From: Nocardioides deserti
Lineage (GTDB): Bacteria > Actinomycetota > Actinomycetes > Propionibacteriales > Nocardioidaceae
Reading direction: 5' to 3'
Length of the DNA: 64,000 bases
Assembly: GCF_014266025.1 (NCBI RefSeq)
Contig: NZ_JACMYC010000006.1
Span: 1 to 64,000 of the forward strand
Below are positions 8,545 to 18,031 of the stretch, piece after piece (position 1 is the stretch's first letter; each line of letters starts with the position of its first letter). The translations under genes were made by a program, and so were the position numbers. The notes below the pieces were generated by a model that saw only the letters and a program-made list of their open reading frames with translations, ran no database searches and had not been told where the DNA came from.

Positions 8545-9381
8545 TCACACGGCGGCGTCCCCGTCGGCCGCGCGCACGTGGACGACGTCGCCGGCGCCGA
8601 CGGCGACCTGGCGGTCCGGGCCGGCGACGACGAGGTGGCCGGACGGGTCGATCGCGGTCGCCATGCCGGTGAGCACCGAGCCGTCGGGGAGCTCGACGCG
8701 CACCTGGCGGCCGACGGTGACGCACGCGTCGGCGTACGACTCGGCCAGGCGCATGCCGGCGAGGTCGCCGCCGGCCTGCCACGCGTCGTACGCCTCGCGC
8801 AGGCTGGCGAGCACGTCGACCAGCAGGGCGGTGCGGTCGGGCACCGGTCCCCCGTCGGCCTCGATCGCCAGCGACGTGGCCGTCGGCACGGGCAGCTCGT
8901 CGGCGCCGAGCCCGACGTTGATCCCGATCCCGACGACCGCGCAGGGGCCCTGGCCGGTCTCGATCCGCTCGACGAGGATGCCGGCGACCTTGCGGTCCCC
9001 GATGAGCACGTCGTTGGGCCACTTCACGCCGGCGTCGAAGCCGGCGGCCTTGAGCGCCTTGTCGACGGCGTACCCCGCCAGCAGCGGCAGCCACGGCCAG
9101 CTCCGCGTCGGCGCGGTCGGGCGCAGCAGGACGGAGAAGGTCAGCGCTGACCGGGCCGGCGTCTCCCAGGACCGGTCGAGCCGGCCGCGGCCCGCGGTCT
9201 GGTGCTCGGTGACGACGACGAGACCCTCTGGCGCGCCGGCGCGGGCGCGCTCCACGACCAGCGCGTTCGTCGACGGAGCCTGGTCCACCACCTCGATGCT
9301 GACCCCCGGGACGAGGTCGGGGCTGACCCCGGTGAGGACGGTCTCGTCAAGGGGTGGGCGCTCGGCCGAGGTCGCGGTCAC
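8545..9381 (-). CDS. birA: Biotin--[acetyl-CoA-carboxylase] ligase
   Basis: Attaches biotin to the carrier domains of acyl-CoA and pyruvate carboxylases; both kinds of target are encoded in this window. 278 residues with no N-terminal HTH, so a class I enzyme that does not itself repress transcription. Motifs: [21 protein letters not shown] (adenylate loop), [17 protein letters not shown] and VGIGINVG. It is divergent from accD5 with 90 bases between. The start is taken as GTG 9381; GTG 9387 is also possible. Confidence 0.94.
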   Translation of the reverse strand: MTATSAERPPLDETVLTGVSPDLVPGVSIEVVDQAPSTNALVVERARAGAPEGLVVVTEHQTAGRGRLDRSWETPARSALTFSVLLRPTAPTRSWPWLPLLAGYAVDKALKAAGFDAGVKWPNDVLIGDRKVAGILVERIETGQGPCAVVGIGINVGLGADELPVPTATSLAIEADGGPVPDRTALLVDVLASLREAYDAWQAGGDLAGMRLAESYADACVTVGRQVRVELPDGSVLTGMATAIDPSGHLVVAGPDRQVAVGAGDVVHVRAADGDAAV

Positions 9382-9471
9382 GGGCACTACATTGACCCAC
9401 GCCCAACCCAGACGCCAGCACCAGGCCAGCACCCGGACCTGCACCGACGCCGACGAGGAGACGTCCCGAAC

Positions 9472-11118
9472 GTGAGCGCTGAGAGCACCGAACGTCCCGG
9501 TCAGGGGACCGACGTCCCCGCGGACATCGACCTGCACACGACGGCCGGCAAGCTGGCCGACCTCGACCGCCGCCTTGACGAGGCCGTGCACGCCGGGTCG
9601 GCCAAGGCGGTCGAGAAGCAGCACGCCAAGGGCCGCCAGACCGCCCGCGAGCGGATCGAGATGCTCTTCGACGAGGGCTCCTTCGTGGAGCTCGACGAGC
9701 TGGCGCGGCACCGCAGCACGGCGTTCGGGCTGGAGAAGAACCGGCCGTACGGCGACGGCGTCATCACCGGATACGGCACGATCGACGGCCGCCAGGTCTG
9801 CGTCTTCTCCCAGGACTTCACCGTCTTCGGCGGCTCGCTGGGCGAGGTCTACGGCGAGAAGATCACCAAGGTCATGGACCTCGCGATCAAGACCGGCTGC
9901 CCGATCATCGGCATCAACGAGGGCGCCGGCGCCCGCATCCAGGAGGGTGTGGTCTCGCTCGGCCTCTACGGCGAGATCTTCCGCCGCAACGTGCACGCCT
10001 CGGGCGTCATCCCGCAGATCTCGATGATCATGGGCAACTGCGCCGGCGGCCACGTGTACTCCCCCGCGGTCACCGACTTCACGATCATGGTCGACCAGAC
10101 CTCGGCGATGTTCATCACCGGTCCCGACGTCATCAAGACCGTCACCGGCGAGGACGTCTCCATGGAGGACCTCGGCGGCGCGCGGACGCACAACACCAAG
10201 TCCGGCAACGCCCACTACATGGCCTCCGACGAGGAGGACGCGATCGAGTACGTCAAGGCGCTGCTCTCGTTCCTCCCGCAGAACAACCTCGACGAGCCGC
10301 CCGCCTACGACGAGGTCGCCGACCTCGAGCTCAACGACTCCGACCGTGCGCTCGACACGATCATCCCGGACTCGCCGAACCAGCCCTACGACATGCACGA
10401 CGTCATCAGGGCCGTCGTCGACACTGATGACGATGGCGTGGGGGACTTCGTCGAGGTCATGGAGCTGTTCGCGCCGAACCTCATCATCGGTTACGGCCGG
10501 GTCGAGGGCCGCCCCGTCGGCGTCGTCGCCAACCAGCCGATGCAGTTCGCCGGCACCCTCGACATCGACGCCTCCGAGAAGGCCGCCCGCTTCGTGCGGA
10601 CCTGCGACGCCTTCAACATCCCGGTGCTCACCTTCGTCGACGTCCCCGGCTTCCTGCCCGGCACCGACCAGGAGTGGAACGGCATCATCCGCCGCGGCGC
10701 GAAGCTCATCTACGCCTACGCCGAGGCCACCGTCCCGCTGGTCACCGTCATCACCCGCAAGGCCTACGGCGGCGCCTACGACGTCATGGGTTCCAAGCAC
10801 CTCGGCGCCGACATCAACGTCGCGTGGCCCACCGCCCAGATCGCGGTCATGGGCGCCCAGGGCGCGGCGAACATCGTGCACCGCAAGACGCTGGCGCAGG
10901 TCGAGGCCGAGGGCGGCGACGTCGAGGCCAAGCGGGCCGAGCTCATCGACGAGTACGAGACCACGCTGGCCAACCCCTACATCGCCGCCGAGCGCGGGTA
11001 CGTCGACGCGGTCATCCAGCCGCACGAGACCCGTTCCGAGGTCGTCCGGGCGCTGCGGCTGCTCCGCTCCAAGCGCGCCACGCTGCCCCCCAAGAAGCAC
11101 GGGAACATCCCGCTCTGA
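9472..11118 (+). CDS. accD5: Acyl-CoA carboxylase beta chain (propionyl/methylmalonyl type)
   Basis: Carboxyltransferase subunit, 548 residues, which moves CO2 from carboxybiotin to acetyl- or propionyl-CoA. Conserved regions: [15 protein letters not shown], the CoA-binding oxyanion loop [35 protein letters not shown], and the second domain with [12 protein letters not shown] and [12 protein letters not shown]. The start is GTG 9472 with GAGGAG at 9455-9460. The downstream epsilon gene and the upstream divergent birA give the same arrangement as M. tuberculosis accD5-accE5-birA, so I use that name; the exact acyl-CoA preference is inferred. Confidence 0.94.
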   Translation: MSAESTERPGQGTDVPADIDLHTTAGKLADLDRRLDEAVHAGSAKAVEKQHAKGRQTARERIEMLFDEGSFVELDELARHRSTAFGLEKNRPYGDGVITGYGTIDGRQVCVFSQDFTVFGGSLGEVYGEKITKVMDLAIKTGCPIIGINEGAGARIQEGVVSLGLYGEIFRRNVHASGVIPQISMIMGNCAGGHVYSPAVTDFTIMVDQTSAMFITGPDVIKTVTGEDVSMEDLGGARTHNTKSGNAHYMASDEEDAIEYVKALLSFLPQNNLDEPPAYDEVADLELNDSDRALDTIIPDSPNQPYDMHDVIRAVVDTDDDGVGDFVEVMELFAPNLIIGYGRVEGRPVGVVANQPMQFAGTLDIDASEKAARFVRTCDAFNIPVLTFVDVPGFLPGTDQEWNGIIRRGAKLIYAYAEATVPLVTVITRKAYGGAYDVMGSKHLGADINVAWPTAQIAVMGAQGAANIVHRKTLAQVEAEGGDVEAKRAELIDEYETTLANPYIAAERGYVDAVIQPHETRSEVVRALRLLRSKRATLPPKKHGNIPL

Positions 11119-11366
11119 TGGGCACCGACGAGCAGACCCCCGACGCCACCGCGGAGCAGGAGCCCACCCGGCCCCTGCTGCGGGTGGTCTCGCCCGACGC
11201 CACGCCCGAGGAGGTCGCGGCGCTGGTGGCCGTGCTGTCGTCGATGGGCGGCGGCGAGCCGCCCGCGAAGCGGCCGCGGCCGGAGTGGAGCGCCCCGCAC
11301 CGGCTGGTGCGGCGCACGCTCCCGCACGGCCCGGGCGGCTGGCGGGCCAGCGCGCTGCCCCGCTGA
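11118..11366 (+). CDS. accE5: Acyl-CoA carboxylase epsilon subunit
   Basis: Small 82-residue protein. The segment LLRVVSPDATPEEVAALVAV is the signature of the epsilon subunit that bridges alpha and beta chains of long/short acyl-CoA carboxylases in actinobacteria, and the tail ending GPGGWRASALPR is also typical. The middle is acidic, polar and probably disordered. Its ATG overlaps the accD5 stop by one base (TGATG), which ties its translation to the beta chain. Confidence 0.88.
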   Translation: MGTDEQTPDATAEQEPTRPLLRVVSPDATPEEVAALVAVLSSMGGGEPPAKRPRPEWSAPHRLVRRTLPHGPGGWRASALPR

Positions 11367-11443
11367 GCGCGAACCTTCGCGGATCCCATCGCGCCGCGAC
11401 GTACCTCCGCCAGATTCCTTGAGCGGAAGTTGAGGTTCACGGT

Positions 11444-11463
11444 GCCCACCCCTTGAGGTGGGC
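11444..11463 (+). terminator. Hairpin after accD5-accE5
   Basis: GCCCACC and GGTGGGC form a perfect 7-bp stem around CCTTGA, 78 bases past the accE5 stop and ahead of the glycosyltransferase gene. No T-tract follows. Confidence 0.5.
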
Positions 11464-11548
11464 CTTCCAGACTCGGTCCCGAACGACGACCGGGTCGGTG
11501 GCCAGCACGGGCACCGCCAGCGATGGGACAGCGGTGGACGCGAACGAC

Positions 11549-13030
11549 ATGGGACAGCACGAGGGGATCGGGCTCGCGCCCGGGACGGTGCCCGGTCTCG
11601 AGGACCCCCGCTACGTGCGCATGCCCGACCCCTCGCTCGAGGCGTACGCCGAGGAGTTCCTTGGCGCGGTCGACGAGCTGCCGACGCTGCGCCCGACCGT
11701 GGGCTGCGTGATCCCGGCGTACAACGAGGCCGAGACCATCGCCGGCGTCCTCGACTCGCTGCTCCAGCAGACCCGCCTGCCCGACGCCATCCACCTCGTC
11801 GTCAACAACACCAGCGACGACTCCGTCGAGATCGCCAGCCACTACGCGGGACCGCACACGCGGATGACCCCGACCGGCGAGCAGTCGACGGTCATCTACG
11901 TCCACGACATCGGCAAGAACCCCGACAAGAAGGTCGGCGCGCTCAACTACGGCTACTCCCTCGTCGAGCACATGGACTACCTGCTCGGCGTCGACGGCGA
12001 CACCACGCCGGAGCCGGACGCGATCCAGCACCTCGTCGACGAGATCTCCAGCGACGACCGCATCGGCGGCATCTCGGCGATCTACTCCATCGACGACTCC
12101 GCCCTCGACGGGCTGATGCCCAAGTTCCTCATCGCCGGCCAGCGCGCGCAGTTCTCGGCGTTCAACATGCAGAACCTGCTCAAGGGCCGCAACATGGCGG
12201 TCCTCGGCGGGCAGTTCTCGATCTTCTCCACCCAGGCGCTGCGGGACGTCATGCGCGACAGCCACCAGCGCACCCCGTGGGTCAGCGACTCCGAGGTCGA
12301 GGACTCGCTCCTGTCGCTGCAGATCAAGTCCGCCGGCTACCTCACCAAGATCTCCGCCCGCGCCCGGGCGCACGTCGGCGGCATGACCACGCTCCGCTCG
12401 CTGGACGCCCAGCAGGTCAAGTGGAACTTCGGCGCCATCGACCTGATGTGGCCCGGCCAGCGCGGCGACACCAAGGGCCAGCCGTTCCACCCCAACCTGC
12501 GCCTGCGGTGGTTCGAGCACCTCTCGATGGTCGTGAACATGGCCTCGCGCATCATGTTCCTGGTGCTGCTCATCGGCGCGCTGACGATCGACGCGTTCGT
12601 GTTCCAGGCCTGGTGGCTGATCCCGCCGCTGGCGGCCGTGTGGCTGAACTTCCGCGTCGCGCACTCGATGGAGTTCGCGAACCGGCGCGACTACCTGTTC
12701 GTGCTCCTGGTCTTCCCGGCCGAGCTCTACATGTTCATCCGGATGGGTCACTTCGTCCGGGCGTGGCTGAAGTTCTTCAGCCGCCAGCAGACCGACAACT
12801 GGGCCGCGCAGGCCAAGGCCGAGCGCGGCAAGGGCGTCGCGTGGACCTACCCGTTCGTCGCGCTCGGCGTCTTCTTCGTCGCGGCCGGGATCGCCTGGCA
12901 GCAGGTGCCGATCCAGACGACCTCCGACCTGCTCGAGCTCGGCTGGCCGATCCTCGGCGTCATCACCGTCCTGCAGACCGTCTGGATGCTCATCAAGGCC
13001 TCCAAGCGCTACCGCGGCTTCAAGGCCTGA
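11549..13030 (+). CDS. Membrane glycosyltransferase, family 2 (processive type)
   Basis: About 493 residues from ATG 11549 (GGTGGA at 11533-11538 as ribosome site; GTG 11534 or TTG 11453 would be longer). The cytoplasmic GT-A domain has VGCVIPAYNEAETI, the metal motif LLGVDGDTTPE, an acid-base region VSDSEVEDSLLS and QQVKW, a variant of the QxxRW motif of cellulose/hyaluronan/PGA synthases. Four or so transmembrane segments follow, starting at SRIMFLVLLIGALT and ending near the C-terminus. It probably makes or extends a surface polysaccharide; product unknown. The next gene, a lipoprotein 47 bases downstream, is likely in the same transcript. Confidence 0.87.
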   Translation: MGQHEGIGLAPGTVPGLEDPRYVRMPDPSLEAYAEEFLGAVDELPTLRPTVGCVIPAYNEAETIAGVLDSLLQQTRLPDAIHLVVNNTSDDSVEIASHYAGPHTRMTPTGEQSTVIYVHDIGKNPDKKVGALNYGYSLVEHMDYLLGVDGDTTPEPDAIQHLVDEISSDDRIGGISAIYSIDDSALDGLMPKFLIAGQRAQFSAFNMQNLLKGRNMAVLGGQFSIFSTQALRDVMRDSHQRTPWVSDSEVEDSLLSLQIKSAGYLTKISARARAHVGGMTTLRSLDAQQVKWNFGAIDLMWPGQRGDTKGQPFHPNLRLRWFEHLSMVVNMASRIMFLVLLIGALTIDAFVFQAWWLIPPLAAVWLNFRVAHSMEFANRRDYLFVLLVFPAELYMFIRMGHFVRAWLKFFSRQQTDNWAAQAKAERGKGVAWTYPFVALGVFFVAAGIAWQQVPIQTTSDLLELGWPILGVITVLQTVWMLIKASKRYRGFKA

Positions 13031-13077
13031 TCCCCATGAGCACCTCCGTCCCCACCAGTCCTCGGGAGACCTCCACC

Positions 13078-13815
13078 ATGTCCGTGCGTCCCGCCCGGCC
13101 CGCGCGCCGCCTCCGCACCCTCGCCGCGTCGCTGGCGCTCGTCCTCGCCGGCTCGCTGTCGGGCTGCTCGCTGGTCGACAAGATCGGCGGCGCCGACCCA
13201 GTGGAGGCGGAGAACCCGACCGCCGCGGCCACCGAGGCGGCGTACGACTCGCAGTTCACGCGGGACGGCACCTTCCAGTCCCACATCGACATCGACGGTA
13301 TGGACTTCGTCTACACGCTGTGGCCGACCAAGTCGACGCCGCGGACCAACGAGTGGTACCCGAAGGGCAACAAGTTCTTCTCCTTCACCTTCCAGGTCTA
13401 CGACCTCGACCGGAAGCTGCGCGACCCGTTCCGCACCAAGCGCAAGGCCTACCTCGGCAACATCAAGGTCACCTCGCGGACCATCACCGCCGACGGCGGC
13501 CGCACCCAGCGGCCCTACCGGCTGGACGCCGAGGCCGCCGCGATCACCTTCGACCCCGAGGCCGTCACCCACCCCGTCCACGGCATGCTCATCACCTCGC
13601 CGAAGGGCTCCTTCGAGCTCCGCAACCAGAAGATCGGCCCGATGTCCAACGACACCCGCGGCCTCGAGCTGACCTTCGTCGCCGACGTCCACTACGAGAC
13701 GGCCCCGGGGTCGGGTCAGTTCGTCGCCAAAAAGGTCAAGCAGACCGTCCCCATCGCCATCTTCGAGTCCGACACCCCCACCCAGGTCGCCAAGATCCCC
13801 GTCAACGCCAACTGA
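13078..13815 (+). CDS. Putative lipoprotein of unknown function
   Basis: 245 residues with an N-terminal RR-containing signal and lipobox LSGC near residue 29, so lipidated and surface-exposed. The mature part is hydrophilic with alternating beta-type segments (FVYTLWPTKSTPRTNEWYP, ITSPKGSFELRNQKIGP, GLELTFVADVHYET), suggesting an all-beta extracellular domain; I do not recognise a family. The ATG at 13078 has GGGAG at a suitable distance; an upstream in-frame ATG at 13036 would add 14 residues before the signal peptide. It follows the glycosyltransferase gene and may assist polysaccharide assembly or attachment. Confidence 0.75.
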   Translation: MSVRPARPARRLRTLAASLALVLAGSLSGCSLVDKIGGADPVEAENPTAAATEAAYDSQFTRDGTFQSHIDIDGMDFVYTLWPTKSTPRTNEWYPKGNKFFSFTFQVYDLDRKLRDPFRTKRKAYLGNIKVTSRTITADGGRTQRPYRLDAEAAAITFDPEAVTHPVHGMLITSPKGSFELRNQKIGPMSNDTRGLELTFVADVHYETAPGSGQFVAKKVKQTVPIAIFESDTPTQVAKIPVNAN

Positions 13816-13841
13816 CCCCTCCACCCCGCCCCCTCGTCGGT

Positions 13842-14247
13842 AGGTCGAGGAAGGCGCGCAGCGCCTGTCTCGAGGCCCCGGGCAGCTGACCTCCGGCCTG
13901 CGGGCCGTGGGTGGTCGCGGTGAGGGCAGTTGAGAGGGCGAGGTACGCCGTGGCTCGCGGCTGCCTCCCGGCTCACGACCGGCTCGCCCCGGCTGGTTGA
14001 GGAGGGCCGCTAGGCCCGTCTCGAAACCCGCCGCCCCGCTGGTCGAGCAGCGAGGCCCCCTGGCGAGCGCCGACGAGACCTCCGGCAGCCGAGCTACGGC
14101 CTGCGGGCCGTGGGTGGTTGCGGTGGAGGCAGCCATGAGGAGAGGTACGCCGTGGCTTGCGGCTGCTTCCCGGCTCACGGCCGGCGCGCCAGCAGGGTCA
14201 TCTCGGCGGGTTGAGGAGGGCCGCCAGGCCCGTCTCGAAATCCGCCG
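13842..14247. repeat. REP-like intergenic repeats upstream of the DUF222/HNH gene
   Basis: This gene-free stretch (13816-14334) holds no credible coding frame. Two imperfect direct units, 13895-14033 and 14098-14247, share GGCCTGCGGGCCGTGGGTGG, GAGGTACGCCGTGGCT and CCCGGCTCACG. Around them are four dyads of one type, GGTYGAG...GGCC/GGCGC...CTCGA: 13842-13876 (AGGCGC-gca-GCGCCT core), 13995-14028, 14041-14080 and 14210-14242. A fifth copy lies just past the DUF222 gene. The remaining bases 14248-14334 show nothing further. Confidence 0.75.
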
Positions 14248-14334
14248 AGAAACTCTTCAGATCGGTGTCCGCATACTGGTCTGACCTGGGGAAACAGCGC
14301 CGTCACTGTCGGTGGTCACTGCTTGAGTAGACCC

Positions 14335-15594
14335 ATGGCCAAGGACTCCCGAGACAGCGCACACCCGGTGTGCCGCGCGGTCGCGAAGTCCCGCAAGAAG
14401 ACCCGCTCGGCATGCAGCTCCCAGCTGTGGCAGATGTCCGACGACGAGGTCTCGACCGCCCTGCTCGAGGCCACCCGGCTCCGCGCGCAGGTCGAGGCCC
14501 TCGAGCTCAAGCTGGCCGCCGAGGCCGACCGCCGCGCGGTCGGCGACAAGGTCGGCGCCACCGACACCGCCTCGTGGTGGGGCCACGAGACGAGCCAGGA
14601 CCGGCCGGCTGCCAAGCGCCGGATGCGGCTCGCCGAGTCCCTCGACCGCCACACCCCCACCGCAGCCGCACTCGCAGAAGGTGCGATCAGCACCGACCAC
14701 GCGAAGGTCATCACCGAGTGCATCGACCGGCTGCCCGACGACCTCGAAGACCCATCGATCCCCGAGCGGGCCGAGAAGCACCTCCTGACCGAGGCGCTGG
14801 ACCTGGACCCGAAGTCGCTGGCGATCCTCGCCAAGCACGTCCTGACCGTCGTGGCGCCCGAGATCGGCGAGGAGCGCGACGCCCTGGCGCTGGAGCACGA
14901 GGAGCGAGAGGCCCGGGCGAACGCGTGGCTGACGATGGCGCCCGACGGGAAGGGCAGCTATCGCGGGAAGTTCTCCATCCCGACCGTGCAGGGCGCGATG
15001 CTGCGCAAGGTGCTGCTGGCGTTCGCAGCTCCGAAGCACCAAGCCGCGACCAAGGCCGAGGACCAGGAGCAGGTCGAGCGGCGGCCCTCACCCGAGCGGA
15101 TGGGTGACGCGTTCTGCGAGCTCATCGAACGCCTCCCCGCCCACAGGCTGCCGAAGCTGGGCGGCCTCAACGCATCCATCGTGGTGCTGCTCGACTTCAC
15201 CGGGCTGAAGAGCGACATCGGCCGCGCGGTCCTCGAGACCGGCGAACCCCTCTCCGCCTCCCTCGCCCGACGCATGGCGTGCGAAGCCGGACTCATCCCC
15301 GCCGTCCTCGGCAGCCGGTCCGAGCTCCTCGACCTCGGCCGCACCGCACGACTGTTCAACGGAGCCCAGCACCTCGGCCTCGTCCTCACCCAACGGGTCT
15401 GCACCGCCCTCGGCTGCGACTGGCCCGCCCACCTCTGCCACGCCCACCACGACGACACCTGGCTCAACGGCGGCAACACAAACTTCGACAAGGCCCGGCT
15501 GCTCTGCCCACGCCACCACGCCCGCATCCACGACCCACGGTTCGAGACCACCATCCACCCCGACAACCAGGTCACCTTCCACATGCGGACATAG
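14335..15594 (+). CDS. DUF222 / HNH endonuclease-domain protein (13E12 repeat family)
   Basis: 419 residues. The N-terminal two thirds is the helical DUF222 domain (ALLEATRLRAQVEALELKLA, SWWGHETSQDRPAAKRRMRL, LAEGAISTDHAKVI). The C-terminus is an HNH nuclease domain: LCHAHHDDTWLNGGNTNFDK then LLCPRHHARIHD. These genes are multicopy in Nocardioides and mycobacteria (REP13E12); their role is unsettled and mobility has been proposed. Start ATG 14335 fits the conserved domain; TTG 14323 is possible. Flanked on both sides by the GGTCGAG...GAGACC dyads, which supports a repeated or mobile unit. Confidence 0.9.
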   Translation: MAKDSRDSAHPVCRAVAKSRKKTRSACSSQLWQMSDDEVSTALLEATRLRAQVEALELKLAAEADRRAVGDKVGATDTASWWGHETSQDRPAAKRRMRLAESLDRHTPTAAALAEGAISTDHAKVITECIDRLPDDLEDPSIPERAEKHLLTEALDLDPKSLAILAKHVLTVVAPEIGEERDALALEHEEREARANAWLTMAPDGKGSYRGKFSIPTVQGAMLRKVLLAFAAPKHQAATKAEDQEQVERRPSPERMGDAFCELIERLPAHRLPKLGGLNASIVVLLDFTGLKSDIGRAVLETGEPLSASLARRMACEAGLIPAVLGSRSELLDLGRTARLFNGAQHLGLVLTQRVCTALGCDWPAHLCHAHHDDTWLNGGNTNFDKARLLCPRHHARIHDPRFETTIHPDNQVTFHMRT

Positions 15595-15604
15595 CCCTCC
15601 CGCT

Positions 15605-15647
15605 GGTCGAGCAGGGAGGCGCCCCAGCGCCGCCCGATGACGAGACC
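15605..15647. repeat. REP-like dyad downstream of the DUF222/HNH gene
   Basis: GGTCGAG ... GGCGC-ccca-GCGCC ... CGAGACC, the same dyad type as at 13842-14247, beginning 11 bases past the DUF222 stop. Confidence 0.7.
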
Positions 15648-15694
15648 CGCACCAGCGGATGGCCGCCGGCAACCGCTGCTTGACCAGCGCGGGG

Positions 15695-16891
15695 TCAGGC
15701 GGTCTCGGCGAGGCGGTAGCCGACGCCGCGGACGGTCTCGATGAATCGGGAGGTGGCGCCGTCGTCGCCGAGCTTGCGGCGGAGGTTGGCGATGTGGACC
15801 TCGACGGAGCGCTTGTCGGCCTCGTTGACGAAGTACGAGGTGACGTACTGCTGACCGCGCATCGTCAGGACCAGATCGGCCTTGCTGCGGACCCGGCGGC
15901 CGGTGCTGAGGAGCGAGGCGAGCAGGTCGAACTCGGTGCGGTTCAGGTCCACCGCTCCCCCGCCGACCGTGACGACCCGGCTCTCGTGGTTGAGGGCGAG
16001 CCCGTTGAAGCGCACCCAGGAGCCGTCCGCCGACGGACCCGGCGCCGCCGGAGCCGCCGGAGCCGGAGAAGCGTGCGCGCCGCCCTGCGGCGGGGCGGGC
16101 TGGTGGACCGGCGGGGCCTGCGGGTACGCCGGAGGGGCCGGCGGCGGCTCGTAGGCGGCCTGTGCCTGGTGCTGCGGCTCGTAGGCCTGCGGCGGCACCG
16201 ACCGGTAGGGCTTCGTCGGCTGCACCGGCTGCTGGACCGGCTGCTGGTAGGTCGGCTGCGCCGGCGGTTGGACCGGCTGCTGCACCTGCGGCTGGTACGT
16301 CGGCTGCGGCGGCGGAGCAACCGGCTCGGGCTGCACCGGAGGGGCCGGCTGCGCGGGCTCGTCGTCGCGGACGACGCGCAGCGGGGAGTTCTGGGTGAGG
16401 TCGCGGGCGGCTGCGGCGGCCCACGACTCCTCCTTCGGGGGCGGCGGCGGGGCGACCGGAGCGGCGGCGGTCGCCGACGCGTCGTCGTCGGCCCAGCCGA
16501 CCGGCTGGTCCGCGCGCGAGCGCGGACGGCGCAGCATCGAGTCGGCCCGGGCGCGCAGCTCCCGGGGCCGGAACGGCTTGACCAGGTAGTCGTCGGCGCC
16601 GGCCTCGAAGCCTTGCACGACGTCGATCTCGTCGGCCAGCGCGGTGATCATGATGAGGTAGGTGTTGCTGAACTCGCGCAGCCTCCGGGCGACGGCGAAC
16701 CCGTCCATCCCCGGCATGTTCACGTCGAGGGTGGTGATGAGGGGGTTGTGCTGGCGCACGGCCTCCACGCCGGTGGGCCCGTCAGGCGCGACGAACGTCG
16801 AGAACCCGGACTGAGTGAGCACGATGTCGATGAGGTCGCGAACGTCCGGGTCGTCCTCGATGATGACCGCTGTCCACGGATCCCCCTGCAT
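15695..16891 (-). CDS. OmpR-type response regulator with a long Pro/Gln-rich linker
   Basis: 398 residues, about 170 longer than a normal OmpR-type regulator. Receiver domain 8-120 with acidic pair Asp13-Asp14 region, phospho-acceptor Asp56 in TLDVNMPGMDG and Lys105 in LVKPF; winged-helix output domain about 295-394 (LNRTEFDLLASLL, VEVHIANLRRKLGDDG, IETVRGVGYRLAE). Residues about 128-288 are almost entirely Pro, Gln, Ala, Tyr and Val, with repeated PTYQ, QQPVQ and YEPP units, and are predicted disordered. No histidine kinase is adjacent. The ATG at 16891 follows TAGGGT by seven bases, so leaderless. Confidence 0.92.
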   Translation of the reverse strand: MQGDPWTAVIIEDDPDVRDLIDIVLTQSGFSTFVAPDGPTGVEAVRQHNPLITTLDVNMPGMDGFAVARRLREFSNTYLIMITALADEIDVVQGFEAGADDYLVKPFRPRELRARADSMLRRPRSRADQPVGWADDDASATAAAPVAPPPPPKEESWAAAAARDLTQNSPLRVVRDDEPAQPAPPVQPEPVAPPPQPTYQPQVQQPVQPPAQPTYQQPVQQPVQPTKPYRSVPPQAYEPQHQAQAAYEPPPAPPAYPQAPPVHQPAPPQGGAHASPAPAAPAAPGPSADGSWVRFNGLALNHESRVVTVGGGAVDLNRTEFDLLASLLSTGRRVRSKADLVLTMRGQQYVTSYFVNEADKRSVEVHIANLRRKLGDDGATSRFIETVRGVGYRLAETA

Positions 16892-16898
16892 GGGTCGA

Positions 16899-16904
16899 AC
16901 CCTA
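16899..16904 (-). promoter_or_regulatory. -10 element, leaderless response regulator
   Basis: TAGGGT on the minus strand, seven bases before ATG 16891. Confidence 0.6.
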
Positions 16905-16979
16905 ACAACGGCCGGGCCACGCCCGTGCCCATCCGGACCAGCGATGGGCGAACTTGTCCGAACGGATGATCGGGTCGGC

Positions 16980-17990
16980 TCAGGACCGCCCGAGCAGCTC
17001 GAGCGCGCGCTGCCCCCAGAAATCCCCGGCCGGCGGGCCGCCGTTGCACTCGCCGTCGCTCTCGGCGGGCGGCTTGATCCACAGGTAGGCGTCCAAGCCG
17101 GTGCCGTCGTCGACGTACCCCGGCCGCTGCCCCAGCGCCTGCCCCGGCGGGTTGCACCACTCCTCGGGCGATCCCATGCCGTTGCGGCCGCTGTCGACCA
17201 CGTACGACGCGCCGCCGACGAGCCCGCTGAGCCGCTCGGCCCACCGCACCTCGTCCCGGTCGGTCTGGTAGTTCGACACGTTGGTCGCGAAGCCGCGCAC
17301 CTGGTCCACGCCCACCTCGCGCAGCAGGCCGGCCACCTTCTTCGCGGGGACCCAGCCCGAGTGGCCGCCGTCGACGTACGTCGTCACGCCGGCGTCGGCG
17401 AGGACGTCGACCGCCTGCGACAGCAGGTCGACCCGCTCCGCCCGACGGTCGCACTCCACCGCCGAGGCGAGCGCGTCCGGCTCGAGCACGACGACGGCGG
17501 CGTACGGCGCCGCGGCCGCGGCGATCTCCTCCACCCACGGCACGTAGGCGTCGGCGCGGAGCCCGCCGCTGGAGTAGCCGCCGGTGCAGTCACGGTCGGG
17601 GATGCCGTAGACGACGAAGAGCGGCACCTCGCCGGCCTCATCCGCCGCGCCGCCGACCGCAGCGACGTACCCACCGACGTCGCCGGCCGGGCGCTCCTCC
17701 GGGGTCAGCCAGATGCCCTGGGGGACCTCGGCCAGCTCCGCGAAGGCGGCGGCCTCCACGCTGCGCCCGTCGGCCTCGGCCTGCCGGGCGGCCTGCGCGG
17801 TGCGCGATCCGGGGTCGGCGTGCTGGGGCTGCTCCGCGAAGCGGTTGCGCTCCTGCGCCCCCAGCTCCCACGGGCCGAGGTGCTGGGCGCGCGCGACGAG
17901 CACGCCGGCGACCACGAGCACCACGACGACCGCCAGCGCGCCCACGGCGAAGGACAGGACGCGGGAGCCGCGGGACACGTCATCGGGCAC
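16980..17990 (-). CDS. Glycoside hydrolase family 6 (cellulase-like), membrane-anchored
   Basis: 336 residues. One N-terminal transmembrane segment (about 10-34) places the enzyme outside. GH6 hallmarks: [18 protein letters not shown] (PDRDC carries the likely acid Asp), [45 protein letters not shown] and [15 protein letters not shown]. Expected to cleave beta-1,4-glucan, though the physiological target may be the cell's own glucan, as for GH6 enzymes in streptomycete cellulose-like polymer loci. GTG 17990 is chosen; GTG/ATG further upstream overlaps the divergent maf promoter. No carbohydrate-binding module is seen. Confidence 0.88.
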   Translation of the reverse strand: MPDDVSRGSRVLSFAVGALAVVVVLVVAGVLVARAQHLGPWELGAQERNRFAEQPQHADPGSRTAQAARQAEADGRSVEAAAFAELAEVPQGIWLTPEERPAGDVGGYVAAVGGAADEAGEVPLFVVYGIPDRDCTGGYSSGGLRADAYVPWVEEIAAAAAPYAAVVVLEPDALASAVECDRRAERVDLLSQAVDVLADAGVTTYVDGGHSGWVPAKKVAGLLREVGVDQVRGFATNVSNYQTDRDEVRWAERLSGLVGGASYVVDSGRNGMGSPEEWCNPPGQALGQRPGYVDDGTGLDAYLWIKPPAESDGECNGGPPAGDFWGQRALELLGRS

Positions 17991-18031
17991 GCGGTCATTG
18001 TGCCGACCGACGCGTGCGCGATGCTGGGCCG

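Noticed and set aside
8545..11100. A continuous minus-strand frame from accD5 through birA
   Set aside because: Only the part from 9381 on is a protein (BirA). The upstream part is the mirror of accD5, and the start is set by the conserved N-terminus and the intergenic gap.
13997..14284. A 95-codon frame in the gap before the DUF222 gene
   Set aside because: It runs straight through the direct repeats and dyads and has no ribosome site or promoter pattern.
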